A stretch of DNA of 64,000 nt from Novosphingobium sp. (GTDB taxonomy: Bacteria; Pseudomonadota; Alphaproteobacteria; Sphingomonadales; Sphingomonadaceae), in NCBI RefSeq assembly GCF_030696665.1, contig NZ_JAUYRV010000010.1, positions 1-64,000 of the forward strand, read 5' to 3'. The translations under genes and the position numbers were made by a program. Below are positions 26,352 through 34,817 of this stretch, piece after piece. The stretch's first letter is position 1. The number at the start of each line of letters is the position of its first letter. A model generated the notes under the pieces. It saw only the letters and a program-made list of their open reading frames with translations. It was not told the origin of the DNA and did not search any database.

Positions 26352-26761
26352 GCCAGCGCCTCCACCAGCGCGCCCAGCTTGGCTGCATCCAACCGCGCGT
26401 GAACCTTGCTGCCGACCATTGCATTGGGGCCGACCGAACACAGGCCGAGGCAGTAGACCGTTTCAATCTTCACCCGGTGATTCTCCGCCAATCCCGCCGC
26501 CAGCGCCTCAACCCCGCGCGCCTGACACGCCTCGGCCCGGCATAGCTTGAGCACTGGCTTTGCTTCCGGTTCGGCGTGGAAATCGTGGTAGAAGCTGACT
26601 ACCCCATGCACTTCGGCGCGGCTGAGGTTCAGCGCCAGCGCAATCGCCCGCACCGCCTCTTCCGAAACGTGACCGTATTCGGCCTGCACATCATGCAAAA
26701 TCGGCAGCAGTGGCCCTTCACGCCCGGCGTGGGCGGCGATGATCTGGTTCAACCTCTCCAT
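26348..26761 (-). CDS. fdsG: NAD-dependent formate dehydrogenase, gamma (NuoE-like) subunit
   Basis: A 137-aa thioredoxin-fold [2Fe-2S] protein, homologous to NuoE. The four cluster ligands are visible: LKLCRAEAC, then VYCLGLC. Helical N-terminal segment LPILHDVQAEYGHV is family-typical. It is the first gene of the fdsGB-mobA-fdsAD-fdhD operon. ATG 26761 is chosen by homology; the longer frame to 26956 enters the intergenic region and carries no conserved residues. Confidence 0.92.
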   Translation of the reverse strand: MERLNQIIAAHAGREGPLLPILHDVQAEYGHVSEEAVRAIALALNLSRAEVHGVVSFYHDFHAEPEAKPVLKLCRAEACQARGVEALAAGLAENHRVKIETVYCLGLCSVGPNAMVGSKVHARLDAAKLGALVEALA

Positions 26762-26786
26762 GACGGGCAGAATACTCCGATGTTCT

Positions 26787-26807
26787 TTTGTAAGCAACAC
26801 ATACAAA
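26787..26807. promoter_or_regulatory. TTTGTA-N9-TACAAA inverted repeat upstream of fdsG
   Basis: A perfect 6+6 dyad with 9-nt spacer, 26 nt upstream of the fdsG start and in the divergent fds/bio region. It contains a T-N11-A core as bound by LysR-type regulators; fds operons of other bacteria are controlled by a LysR protein (FdsR). No such regulator gene is in the window. Confidence 0.45.
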
Positions 26808-27021
26808 TATGCCGCCGACCCTATCGCCCCTGTCCTGACCCAAAGGGCAGGCAATGACCAGTGCGCTGGCGGCAACATAGCATCCCTTGCGGGCAACGCC
26901 GCACAGGTTGCACCACGTGAAATGCAAAGTCTGGCTTCGCAGCTTTGCGAATTCACTTGAGCATGTATCCCGGATTTGGGTTAAGGGCCGCCAGACAGAC
27001 AGATTCCAAAGGACGAACGCC

Positions 27022-28086
27022 GTGCAAGACACCCTGCTCCGCCACAGCGAAGAGACTGCAACAGCAAGCGTGCGTACCGACTGGACGCGCGAGGAAATCG
27101 CCGCGCTGTTTGCCCTGCCGTTCACCGAACTGCTGTTCCGCGCCGCAGAAGTCCACCGCACGCACCATCGCGCGGGCGAAGTGCAGCTTTGCACGCTGCT
27201 ATCGATCAAGACCGGCGGCTGCCCCGAAGATTGCGGCTACTGCTCGCAATCGGTGAAGGCCGACAGCGGGATCGAAGCAACGAAGCTGATGGAAGTGCAA
27301 AGCGTCCTGCAATCCGCCGCGCAGGCCAAGGACAACGGCTCCAAGCGCTTCTGCATGGGTGCAGCCTGGCGCAACCCCAAAGAGCGCGACATGCCGGCCG
27401 TGATCGCCATGATCAAAGGCGTGCGCGAAATGGGCATGGAAACCTGCATGACGCTGGGCATGCTCACGCCCGGGCAAGCCGCGCAATTGGCCGAAGCGGG
27501 TCTGGACTACTACAACCACAACATCGACACTTCGCCCGAGCGCTATGAAGAAGTGATCACTACCCGCACCTTCGCTGACCGGTTGCAGACGCTCGATAAC
27601 GTGCGGCAGGCCGGGATCAACGTCTGTTCGGGCGGCATCGTGGGCATGGGTGAGACGCGCGCGGACCGCGTCGGCTTCGTCCACGCGCTGGCTACATTGG
27701 AACAGCACCCGGAAAGCGTGCCGGTGAATGCGCTGGTCCCGGTCAAGGGCACCGTGCTGGGCAACATGCTGGCCGACACGCCGCTCGCCAAGATCGATGA
27801 CATCGAATTCGTCCGCACCATTGCCGTCGCGCGAATCACCATGCCGCTGTCGATGGTGCGCCTCTCGGCGGGCCGCGAATCGATGTCCGAGGCGACGCAG
27901 GCGATGTGCTTCATGGCAGGGGCCAATTCGATCTTCACCGGCGACAAGTTGCTGACCGCTGCCAATGCCGGAGACGATGCAGACGCTGCCATGTTCGCAC
28001 GCCTTGGCTTGAAGCCGATGGAAGGCGAGGAACCCATGCGCGCCATGAAGTCGGTCGGAGGCTGTTCCGGGGGCTGCGCGGCGTAA
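27022..28086 (+). CDS. bioB: Biotin synthase
   Basis: A 354-aa radical-SAM enzyme inserting sulfur into dethiobiotin. The SAM [4Fe-4S] motif is C67-x3-C71-x2-C74 ([13 protein letters not shown]). Other family blocks are [21 protein letters not shown] and [12 protein letters not shown]; the [2Fe-2S] Cys and Arg residues are in place. The C-terminus ends in GGCSGGC. GTG 27022 has AAAGGA 9 nt upstream; the longer frame to 26887 is not conserved. It is the first gene of bioBFD; bioA is not in the window. Confidence 0.95.
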   Translation: MQDTLLRHSEETATASVRTDWTREEIAALFALPFTELLFRAAEVHRTHHRAGEVQLCTLLSIKTGGCPEDCGYCSQSVKADSGIEATKLMEVQSVLQSAAQAKDNGSKRFCMGAAWRNPKERDMPAVIAMIKGVREMGMETCMTLGMLTPGQAAQLAEAGLDYYNHNIDTSPERYEEVITTRTFADRLQTLDNVRQAGINVCSGGIVGMGETRADRVGFVHALATLEQHPESVPVNALVPVKGTVLGNMLADTPLAKIDDIEFVRTIAVARITMPLSMVRLSAGRESMSEATQAMCFMAGANSIFTGDKLLTAANAGDDADAAMFARLGLKPMEGEEPMRAMKSVGGCSGGCAA

Positions 28087-29234
28087 TGGCCGAGGCGATC
28101 ACCCGCACTGGCAACTTGTGGTCAGCCCACACGGCTGATCTTGCCTCGCTTGGCGAGAAGGCGCGCCTGCGCAGCCTTGCTCCCCGGCGCGGGGTGGATT
28201 TCGCCTCGAACGACTATCTCGCCATGTCGTCCAGCCCGCGCCTTGCTGCAGCGGTGCAGGACGCCATAGCGCGCGGCGTGCCGCTCGGTTCGGGCGGATC
28301 GCGTCTTCTGCGCGGCAACGATCCCGAACACGAACTGCTGGAGGACGAAGCAGCGCGCTTTTTCGGAAGCGAATCCGCGCTGTTCTTCTCGGCAGGCTAC
28401 GCCGCCAACGTGGCGCTGCTGTCCACCCTGCCCCAACGCGGTGACCTGATTGTCTATGACGAACTGGTCCACGCCTCGATGCACGAAGGCCTGCGCCTCA
28501 CCCGCGCCACTGCGGTCAGCGCGGCACACAACGACGCGCAAAGCTTCGACGATGCGGCGCGCGAATGGCGGGCCAAGGGCAATACAGGCCGTGTGTGGCT
28601 CGCCTTCGAAACACTCTATTCAATGGACGGCGACATGGCCCCGGTTGCCGAGATGGCCCGCGTCGCCGAACGCCACGACGCGATTATGCTGATCGACGAG
28701 GCCCATGCCACCGGCTTGTTCGGCCCTGATGGACGCGGCCTTGCTGCCGATCTTGATGGACGCCCGGACACCATCGTGCTGCGCACGTGCGGCAAGGCGC
28801 TGGGCTGCGAAGGCGCGCTGGTCCTTGGTCCGCGCGTGGTGCGCGATTTCCTCGTCAATCGCGGCCGCCCGTTCATCTTTTCGACCGCGCCGTCACCACT
28901 GGTCTGCGCCGCCGTGCGCGAGGCGTTGCGCATCCTTTCGGATGAACCGGAACGCCGCGAAGCGCTGCGGGATCTGATCACCCACGCCGAACGCATTCTC
29001 GCACCGCATGGCGCGCAGGCCACCGGATCGCAGATCCTGCCATTGATCCTGCATGAAGACGCGCGCACGATGGCGGTCGCAGCCGCGCTTCAAGGCAAAG
29101 GCTTTGACGTGCGCGGCATCCGCCCGCCAACCGTTCCGCAAGGCACCAGCCGCTTGCGCATTTCCCTCACGCTGAACGCCACGCAAGACGACGTGGATGC
29201 CCTTGGCGCGGCGCTTGAACACGCGCTGCAATGA
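28086..29234 (+). CDS. bioF: 8-amino-7-oxononanoate synthase
   Basis: A 382-aa PLP-dependent alpha-oxoamine synthase condensing pimeloyl-thioester with alanine. Seen: [46 protein letters not shown] (cofactor-binding Asp/His) and the Schiff-base Lys near residue 238 in [11 protein letters not shown]. The ATG overlaps the bioB stop by one base (TAATG), so translation is coupled. Length is normal for BioF. The related KBL enzyme is unlikely, given the bio context. Confidence 0.94.
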   Translation: MAEAITRTGNLWSAHTADLASLGEKARLRSLAPRRGVDFASNDYLAMSSSPRLAAAVQDAIARGVPLGSGGSRLLRGNDPEHELLEDEAARFFGSESALFFSAGYAANVALLSTLPQRGDLIVYDELVHASMHEGLRLTRATAVSAAHNDAQSFDDAAREWRAKGNTGRVWLAFETLYSMDGDMAPVAEMARVAERHDAIMLIDEAHATGLFGPDGRGLAADLDGRPDTIVLRTCGKALGCEGALVLGPRVVRDFLVNRGRPFIFSTAPSPLVCAAVREALRILSDEPERREALRDLITHAERILAPHGAQATGSQILPLILHEDARTMAVAAALQGKGFDVRGIRPPTVPQGTSRLRISLTLNATQDDVDALGAALEHALQ

Positions 29235-29851
29235 CCGCCTTCGTCGTCACTGGCACCGATACCGGCATCGGCAAGACTGTGTTCGCCGCCGCGCTGACCG
29301 GCGCTTTGAACGCACATTACTGGAAGCCGGTGCAGGCCGGGCTGGACGACGGCGCTGACCGTGATCACGTAGCGGCGCTGTCGGGCGTGCCCGCCGAACA
29401 CGTGCTTCCCGAAGCCTATCGCCTCAACACGCCCTGCTCTCCACACCGCGCAGCAGAGCTGGACGGCGTGGTGATCGATCCCGCCAACCTTGCCCTACCG
29501 CCGCAACGCCCGCTGGTGATCGAAGGCGCGGGTGGTGCGCTCGTCCCCGTCACCCGCAGCACCACATATGCCGATATCTTCGCATGGTGGAACCTGCCGG
29601 TAATCGTGGTCGCGCGCACCGCTCTGGGCACGATCAACCATTCGCTGCTCACGCTGGAGGCGTTGCGCTCACGCGGGGTGCCGGTCCACGGCGTGGCCTT
29701 TGTCGGCGATGCCAATGAGGACAGCGAAGCGACGATCTGCGCGATGGGTGAAGTGAAGCGCCTTGGCCGGTTGCCCATGCTGCAAAGGCTGGATCAGCAA
29801 AGCCTTGCCATTGCCTTTGCGCAGGGCTTCGGGCCGGAAGCTTTCCGTTAG
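29231..29851 (+). CDS. bioD: ATP-dependent dethiobiotin synthetase
   Basis: A 206-aa P-loop enzyme closing the ureido ring of dethiobiotin from DAPA, CO2 and ATP. The N-terminal Walker [10 protein letters not shown] places Lys15; [16 protein letters not shown] and [14 protein letters not shown] are family-typical. It overlaps bioF by 4 nt (ATGA). Its TAG stop shares three bases with the TAA stop of a convergent small ORF (TTAG at 29848-29851). Confidence 0.94.
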   Translation: MTAFVVTGTDTGIGKTVFAAALTGALNAHYWKPVQAGLDDGADRDHVAALSGVPAEHVLPEAYRLNTPCSPHRAAELDGVVIDPANLALPPQRPLVIEGAGGALVPVTRSTTYADIFAWWNLPVIVVARTALGTINHSLLTLEALRSRGVPVHGVAFVGDANEDSEATICAMGEVKRLGRLPMLQRLDQQSLAIAFAQGFGPEAFR

Positions 29852-29970
29852 CCCAGCACGATGTGCAGCGCGTTGATGCTGGCACCCAGCACGAGCGCGG
29901 CGATCAGGAGAGCCTCGCCAGGCACGCGGCGCGTGGAGCGGATGCGGTTGGGCACAGTAATAATGGTCAT
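29848..29970 (-). CDS. Small (40-aa) putative membrane protein
   Basis: An ORF of 40 codons from ATG 29970 to TAA. The N-terminus is basic ([16 protein letters not shown]), followed by a hydrophobic stretch of about 20 residues ([20 protein letters not shown]) ending at the C-terminus, so a single tail-type membrane helix is likely. AAGGA stands 9 nt upstream of the ATG, a good ribosome binding site. It follows the catabolic cluster on the same strand, 142 nt after the cyclase gene, with a TTGACA box in that gap. No known function; a chance ORF cannot be excluded. Confidence 0.5.
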   Translation of the reverse strand: MTIITVPNRIRSTRRVPGEALLIAALVLGASINALHIVLG

Positions 29971-30068
29971 CGGTAGAGTCCTTGCTCGTGGAACAGGAAC
30001 CCGAGCGAGGTCGCCTTGGGTGTCGATTGGGCATTTACGAATCGGGACAAATTCTGTTCCGATAAAAC

Positions 30069-30097
30069 TCTACTAATCGACTTGGCATTAATGTCAA
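30069..30097 (-). promoter_or_regulatory. Possible promoter of the 40-aa ORF
   Basis: On the minus strand TTGACA (30097-30092) is followed after 17 nt by AGTAGA (30074-30069), about 100 nt upstream of the small ORF. The -35 box is perfect and the -10 box poor. Confidence 0.3.
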
Positions 30098-30112
30098 CTG
30101 AAGTTGTGGAGT

Positions 30113-30892
30113 TTAATCCTCGAAGATCGCCACCGCGCGAGTCCACCCTGCCGATGCACCCCTGATCTTGTGCGGGAAGCAACTCACCGTGAAGCCATTG
30201 GGCGGCAAGACTTCCAGATTGTGCAGCTTTTCCAGGTGGCAATAGCCGATGTCACGCCCGGCCTTGTGTCCTTCCCAGATCAGCGAGGTATCGCCGGTTT
30301 CCTTGACCTTTTCAGCCGTATGCACAAACGGCGCATCCCAGCTCCATGCATCGGTGCCCGTCACACGCACACCGCGCGAGGTGAGATACATCGTCGCCTC
30401 ATACCCCATGCCGCAGCCGATGCTGACATAGTTGGGATCACCCACAGCCTTGCCCGCTGCGGTGTTCACCAGCACGATTTCCAGCGGTTTCAGTTCGTGT
30501 CCGATGCGCTTCAGTTCATCCTCCACGTCCTGCGCAGTGACGACATAGCCGTCGGGCAGCTTCGTAAAGTCGAGCTTCACGCCGGGCTGAAAGCACCATT
30601 CCAGCGGCACTTCATCAATCGTGATGGCCCGCTCACCACCGTTCATGGTCGGGTGGAAATGCCACGGCGCATCCAGATGCGTGCCGTTGTGCGTGGTCAG
30701 CGTCACGTTTTCGACAGCGGCAAAGCCCGCGTTATCGGGCGTATCCTCTGCCTTCACACCCGGAAAGAAAAAGCCCAGTTCCGGCATCGTCTCACCATGC
30801 TTCTGGTATTCGATCTTGGGGCGCAGAAACGGCGGATCGGTGATGACGTCGTTTTCAAGGTAGATCGAAAGATCGACGAAACGGCGGGTCAT
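30113..30892 (-). CDS. Cyclase-family (kynurenine formamidase-like) metal hydrolase
   Basis: A 259-aa protein of the cyclase family (PF04199 type), which hydrolyses amide, lactone or enol bonds. The metal motif NGTHLDAPWHF near residue 68 fits the H-x-G-T-H-x-D-x-P-x-H pattern with Asn in place of Gly-preceding residue variants; GCGMGYEA, TDAWSWD and the tail GASAGWTRAVAIFED are family-like. ATG 30892 has AAGGGAG upstream. It is the last main gene of the catabolic operon, 23 nt after the membrane protein gene. It likely opens a ring-cleavage lactone or hydrolyses an intermediate; the substrate is unknown. Confidence 0.82.
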   Translation of the reverse strand: MTRRFVDLSIYLENDVITDPPFLRPKIEYQKHGETMPELGFFFPGVKAEDTPDNAGFAAVENVTLTTHNGTHLDAPWHFHPTMNGGERAITIDEVPLEWCFQPGVKLDFTKLPDGYVVTAQDVEDELKRIGHELKPLEIVLVNTAAGKAVGDPNYVSIGCGMGYEATMYLTSRGVRVTGTDAWSWDAPFVHTAEKVKETGDTSLIWEGHKAGRDIGYCHLEKLHNLEVLPPNGFTVSCFPHKIRGASAGWTRAVAIFED

Positions 30893-30915
30893 GGCATGTT
30901 CTCCCTTGCGCTGCG

Positions 30916-31374
30916 TCAGCGCTTTGTCAGTTCGGCGCGCAAGCCTGCGGGTGTGACGATCAGGGCCAGCACGGCCCCGAACACCAGTTTCGCCAGCAAG
31001 GCAGGCAGCCATTCCAGTTGTGTGGCTCCGCCTGCCCAAAGCAGCAGAGCCGATGCGGCCACTCCAACTGCCGCGCCCAGCGCACCGCACAGGATCGCGC
31101 GGGGCAAGACGGCGGCGGGCAGGCCGGACTTTCCGGCAATCCGCACAACCTTGCCGCTCGCCAGCGCTCTGCGCGCCAGCAGCCCCGGCACCAAAGTTGC
31201 CATCAGGCCAATCATGAAGCCTTGCGGACCAAAGTCGAAGACATAGCCTCCGATACCCCAGACCGGCACCAGCCCTTCCACCCCGAAAACCGCGATGAAA
31301 AACGCCGCACTCAAAGCAACATTGATTGCAATGCTGACGGCCGTCTCGCGGCGGATATAGGCTGATGCGTGCAT
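30916..31374 (-). CDS. Four-helix membrane protein of unknown function
   Basis: A 152-aa hydrophobic protein with about four membrane helices: residues 14-34 (SIAINVALSAAFFIAVFG), 48-66, 90-112 (AILCGALGAAVGVAASAL) and 122-145. I do not recognise a family. Its ATG directly follows the stop codon of the hydrolase gene (TGAATG), so the two are coupled. Inside a catabolic operon it might help in uptake or membrane association of the pathway, which is only a guess from context. Confidence 0.72.
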   Translation of the reverse strand: MHASAYIRRETAVSIAINVALSAAFFIAVFGVEGLVPVWGIGGYVFDFGPQGFMIGLMATLVPGLLARRALASGKVVRIAGKSGLPAAVLPRAILCGALGAAVGVAASALLLWAGGATQLEWLPALLAKLVFGAVLALIVTPAGLRAELTKR

Positions 31375-32532
31375 TCAGGCAGCGTTACCGCCAAGCGTCT
31401 CGGCAAACCAGTCGGCAATGCAGTCACAGCCATAGGCCATGTTGTCTGCGCCCACGTGTTCCACGCCACCTTCGCGGGCGGTGAAGATCACCTTTTCGCG
31501 GCGGGGCGAGTTGACGAGTTGGTCATAGAGATCGTCGGCATAGGCAACGCTGATCTGCCGGTCATGCGCGCCGTGGGTGACAAGGAACGGCACCTTGATG
31601 CGGTCCATGTGCCCGTTGAGGTTCATGTCGGTGCTCTTGGCCAGGAACTCGTCCATGTCCTTTGCGCCAAACGCCCACATCACGTGCGCCCAGTAATGCG
31701 GCACGGGGTTCTCACCCTCGCGGTTGAGGCGCTTGTCCTGCACTTCGCGCCAGTTGTGGTTTGCGCCCCACACAGCGCCACTGGCAAAGCGCGGCTCATA
31801 GGCCACGGCGCGCGGGGCGAAGTGGCCGCCCAGCGAGATGCCGGTCATGCCGATGCGCTTGGGATCAACGTCGGCCTGCGCTTCCAGCCAATCCACCGCC
31901 TTGCTTGCCCAGCTTTCCGAATGCGGATCAACTGGCAGGCCTTGCAAACGCAGCGTTTCGCCCGAACCCGGTTGGTCAACGCACAGCGTGGAAATGCCCC
32001 GCCGCGCCAGCGCTTCGGGCAGGCGGCTCCAGTAGAGCAGCTCCTTGCAGCTATCGAGACCGTTGCAATAGACCACCACCGGATGCGGACCCGGCCCTTG
32101 CGCGCGGGTATAGAGCGCGGGCATCGTGCCTGTGCTGAGCGGAATTTCCACGCGCTCGCGGTTGATCTTGCCCAGCTTGGTCGACTTCGCAAAAGCGTCC
32201 AGCGCCTTGGCATAAGTCTCCTTGCGCCCCGGTGCGCCATGCCCCTGCATGCGTTCAGCCACCAGCAGATACAGCGACGCACGCTCCAGCTTGTCCGAGG
32301 CGGAGAACATGCGGCCTTTGGCCTCGTCCTCAGCCGCCAGTTCGATCAGCTTGTCGCCATAAGCGGCCCACTGCTTCATGAACTGCGGCGTACCCGCATC
32401 GCCGCCACTGGCCGCCGCTTCGATGATCGGCTGACACATATCGACGATTTCGCCGATCCGCCCGCCGCTTTCCATCGCGATCGAGACCGACAGGTTCCAG
32501 ATGTAGTTCGGGAATGGTTCGTAAAGCGCCAT
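31375..32532 (-). CDS. Alpha/beta hydrolase, 2,6-dihydropseudooxynicotine-hydrolase-like
   Basis: A 385-aa serine-type hydrolase with a helical N-terminal cap (about 1-145) and an alpha/beta core. The nucleophile elbow is GISLG with Ser233; the oxyanion strand is VVVYCNGLDSCKE; the acid is the Asp of THGAHDRQIS, and the His lies in GGVEHVGADN near the end. This architecture fits the FrsA/DHPON-hydrolase group, some of which cleave C-C bonds of pyridine or aromatic ring-cleavage products. Coming straight after the extradiol dioxygenase gene (3-nt gap), it probably hydrolyses the ring-fission product. An esterase role cannot be excluded. Confidence 0.82.
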   Translation of the reverse strand: MALYEPFPNYIWNLSVSIAMESGGRIGEIVDMCQPIIEAAASGGDAGTPQFMKQWAAYGDKLIELAAEDEAKGRMFSASDKLERASLYLLVAERMQGHGAPGRKETYAKALDAFAKSTKLGKINRERVEIPLSTGTMPALYTRAQGPGPHPVVVYCNGLDSCKELLYWSRLPEALARRGISTLCVDQPGSGETLRLQGLPVDPHSESWASKAVDWLEAQADVDPKRIGMTGISLGGHFAPRAVAYEPRFASGAVWGANHNWREVQDKRLNREGENPVPHYWAHVMWAFGAKDMDEFLAKSTDMNLNGHMDRIKVPFLVTHGAHDRQISVAYADDLYDQLVNSPRREKVIFTAREGGVEHVGADNMAYGCDCIADWFAETLGGNAA

Positions 32533-32535
32533 CGA

Positions 32536-33438
32536 TCAGGCCTCAACTGTCTGGAACAGGCCGGGATTCGGCGCGGGGTGCGGCAGCGTTTGCGGGCCGC
32601 CGGTGCCAATGCCCCACTGGTCCATGACCATCGGCGCAGGCACGTGAACCTTGTGCTGGTGCGCGTCGAAGTCGACCTCTTCCAGTTCCGAGGTGTATTC
32701 CACGGTAAAGCCGCCCGGCGTCACGAAATAGCTGAAGGTGTTGTTGCCAGCGGTGTGGCGCCCCGGCCCCCAGCCGATGTCCATGCCCTTCACCTTCAAC
32801 CGGTGAATGCCGCGCATCATGTCATCCACACCCAGCATGTCATAGGCCACGTGGTTCAGGCACGGCGGTCCGGGCAGGATGGCGATGCGGTGGTGTGCCG
32901 AATTGCAGCGCAGGAAACACATGAAATCGCCCAGCCAATCGGAAATCTTCATGCCCAGCACTTCGGTGAAGAACGTGACCAGCGCCTGATGATCCGGGCT
33001 GTGCAGCACGATGTGGCTGATCTTTACCGGCACGCCTTCCCAGCGCGCCAGATCACGCTTTGCACCCTTGGCAACGTCGCTGGAAATTTCAAACAGCAGG
33101 CCATCGGGCGAAAAGAAGCGGAAGCCATAACCGCCGCCGGGCGAGGTCAGGTCAGCCGGTTCGCTGGCGATCCGGCACCCAGCCGCTTCAACCCTGGCAC
33201 GCAGCGCGTCCACATCGGCGCGGCTGTCAGCGGCCAGCGCGATCACATCGACGCGATTTTCGTCAGCCTTACGCAGTTGCACAACGTGGTGCTCGTCATG
33301 GCCCTGTGCCTTGAACCAAGCCTCGGTGGCGGTTTCTCCGACCGGTTCAAGCCCCCAGACATCGGCGTAGAACGCCTTCTCGGCGTCAAATTCCTTCACG
33401 CCATACCCGACATAGCGGATTTCGGTAACGCGGCTCAT
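32536..33438 (-). CDS. Extradiol ring-cleavage dioxygenase (VOC superfamily, type I)
   Basis: A 300-aa two-domain VOC protein. The C-terminal domain carries the iron triad expected of type I extradiol enzymes: H142 (KISHIVLHS), H196 (CLNHVAYD) and E247 (FTVEYTS). The second-shell HTAGNNTFSYFVTPGG segment (H228) and Y249 also match 2,3-dihydroxybiphenyl-type dioxygenases. The N-terminal domain keeps the fold but no metal site. It would open a catechol-type ring by meta cleavage. It sits between the FAD monooxygenase (23 nt) and the C-C hydrolase (3 nt), the usual order of such a pathway. Confidence 0.86.
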   Translation of the reverse strand: MSRVTEIRYVGYGVKEFDAEKAFYADVWGLEPVGETATEAWFKAQGHDEHHVVQLRKADENRVDVIALAADSRADVDALRARVEAAGCRIASEPADLTSPGGGYGFRFFSPDGLLFEISSDVAKGAKRDLARWEGVPVKISHIVLHSPDHQALVTFFTEVLGMKISDWLGDFMCFLRCNSAHHRIAILPGPPCLNHVAYDMLGVDDMMRGIHRLKVKGMDIGWGPGRHTAGNNTFSYFVTPGGFTVEYTSELEEVDFDAHQHKVHVPAPMVMDQWGIGTGGPQTLPHPAPNPGLFQTVEA

Positions 33439-33461
33439 AAGTGTCGTCCTTAAAAACGAAA

Positions 33462-34577
33462 TCAGATCGGTTGCGCCACTACCGCGAACATTTCCGCAGT
33501 GGCCTTGTGATTGTCGACCGCCGGGCCTTTGCCCAACTGGCCGTGGCAGATGGCAAGGCTGCTCTCGACGATGTAGCGGCAGCGTTCGAACCGACGGTCG
33601 CGGTACGCCTGCAACGCAGCCTCCACGTCGTCGGCACGTTCAAGCTCTTCGGCCAGCACGATGGCGTCTTCGATCGCCATGCCCGCGCCTTGCCCCAGAT
33701 GCGGCGTGGTGGCGTGGACGGCGTCGCCCAGCAGACCGACGCGGCCCTTGGACCATGCACCCCGGATCAACATGCCTTCCAGCGGGCGATAGACCACGCC
33801 ATCATCATCGGTGATCTGTTCGCCCAGTTCGCGGATCTGGGGTGAGCAATTGGCAACCTTGGCGCGCATGGCAGCGGCAATGCCGTCTTTGGGATAGCGG
33901 GGATTGTCCGGTTCTGGCGTGGTGACATACATGTACATCACCTCGGCGCTCATCGGCACCAGTCCCACGCCGGTCGGGCCGTTATAGACCTGCAACGCAT
34001 CCAGACCTTCGGCACGCGGAAAGTTGTACCGCCACACCGCCTGCCCGGTGAATTCAGGCCGCTCCGCCTCGGGCAGGACCAGCGCACGGGTCTGTGAATA
34101 GACGCCGTCCGCACCGATCACCACGTCATAGCTGCCGGTTGCCCCGTCCGAGAACGTCACGTGGACCTTGGTCCCGTCGTCCTCAATCGCCTCGGCGGTT
34201 ACCCCCAGCCGCAGTTCGGTGCCCAGCGCCTTGGCGCTATCGCCCAGCACCTTTTGCAACGCGCGCCGCCCGATGCCCACGTTGGCGGGGCGTCCTTCGA
34301 CCAGCCGTGGCGTGGGCACGCGCGCAACCTTGGTGCCATCGGGCGTGAAAATCTCTACCGCATCGAACCCGCAGGCCGCATCAAGGAAGCTGTCGAGCAC
34401 GCCAAGCTGATCCATCGCGCGGATCACGTTGGACTGCTGGATGATCCCCACACCGTATACGGACCACGACGGATCACGTTCTATCGCGGTGACGCCATGC
34501 CCTTTGCGGCTCAGCGCGATTGCCGCTGAAAGACCACCGATCCCGGCGCCAATGACAAGAACTTCAAGCTTTTTCAT
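33462..34577 (-). CDS. FAD-dependent aromatic hydroxylase (group A flavoprotein monooxygenase)
   Basis: A 371-aa flavin monooxygenase. It shows the N-terminal GAGIGGLSAAIALSRKGH dinucleotide fold, the NADPH/FAD DG motif (YDVVIGADGVYSQTR, about residue 155) and the FAD ribityl motif GDAVHATTPHLGQGAGMAIED near residue 280. Such enzymes hydroxylate phenolic or N-heteroaromatic rings, often next to an existing hydroxyl, making the substrate for the downstream extradiol dioxygenase. It is the first gene of the minus-strand catabolic operon, divergent from the MFS transporter across 240 nt of promoter DNA. Confidence 0.88.
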   Translation of the reverse strand: MKKLEVLVIGAGIGGLSAAIALSRKGHGVTAIERDPSWSVYGVGIIQQSNVIRAMDQLGVLDSFLDAACGFDAVEIFTPDGTKVARVPTPRLVEGRPANVGIGRRALQKVLGDSAKALGTELRLGVTAEAIEDDGTKVHVTFSDGATGSYDVVIGADGVYSQTRALVLPEAERPEFTGQAVWRYNFPRAEGLDALQVYNGPTGVGLVPMSAEVMYMYVTTPEPDNPRYPKDGIAAAMRAKVANCSPQIRELGEQITDDDGVVYRPLEGMLIRGAWSKGRVGLLGDAVHATTPHLGQGAGMAIEDAIVLAEELERADDVEAALQAYRDRRFERCRYIVESSLAICHGQLGKGPAVDNHKATAEMFAVVAQPI

Positions 34578-34733
34578 AATCGTAGCTATGCATCCGATCC
34601 CACTGACGCACCGCCGAATGGCAAAGTGAGCGCCTTTCCGCCACGATTAGGGGCGCATGAACAATTCACAAAACAAGTATTTTTTATACGCAGCCATGCA
34701 TGGAATTGATCGTCCGCCATTCAGCGCTTTCAC

Positions 34734-34762
34734 TTGACTCGAACCAACCCCGAAACGATACC
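34734..34762 (+). promoter_or_regulatory. Candidate promoter of the MFS transporter gene
   Basis: TTGACT (34734-34739), 17-nt spacer, GATACC (34757-34762), about 55 nt before the transporter ATG. The -35 box is good and the -10 box weak. An AGAAC-N4-GTTCT dyad follows directly, a position suited to repression. Confidence 0.35.
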
Positions 34763-34767
34763 ATTTA

Positions 34768-34781
34768 AGAACAGAGGTTCT
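34768..34781. promoter_or_regulatory. AGAAC-AGAG-GTTCT dyad, possible operator
   Basis: A 5+5 inverted repeat just downstream of the candidate promoter, inside the divergent region between the FAD monooxygenase and transporter genes. Possible operator for a cluster regulator. Confidence 0.3.
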
Positions 34782-34817
34782 AATAAAGCGCTCCGAAGGC
34801 GCTGATCGGGAGAGCAA

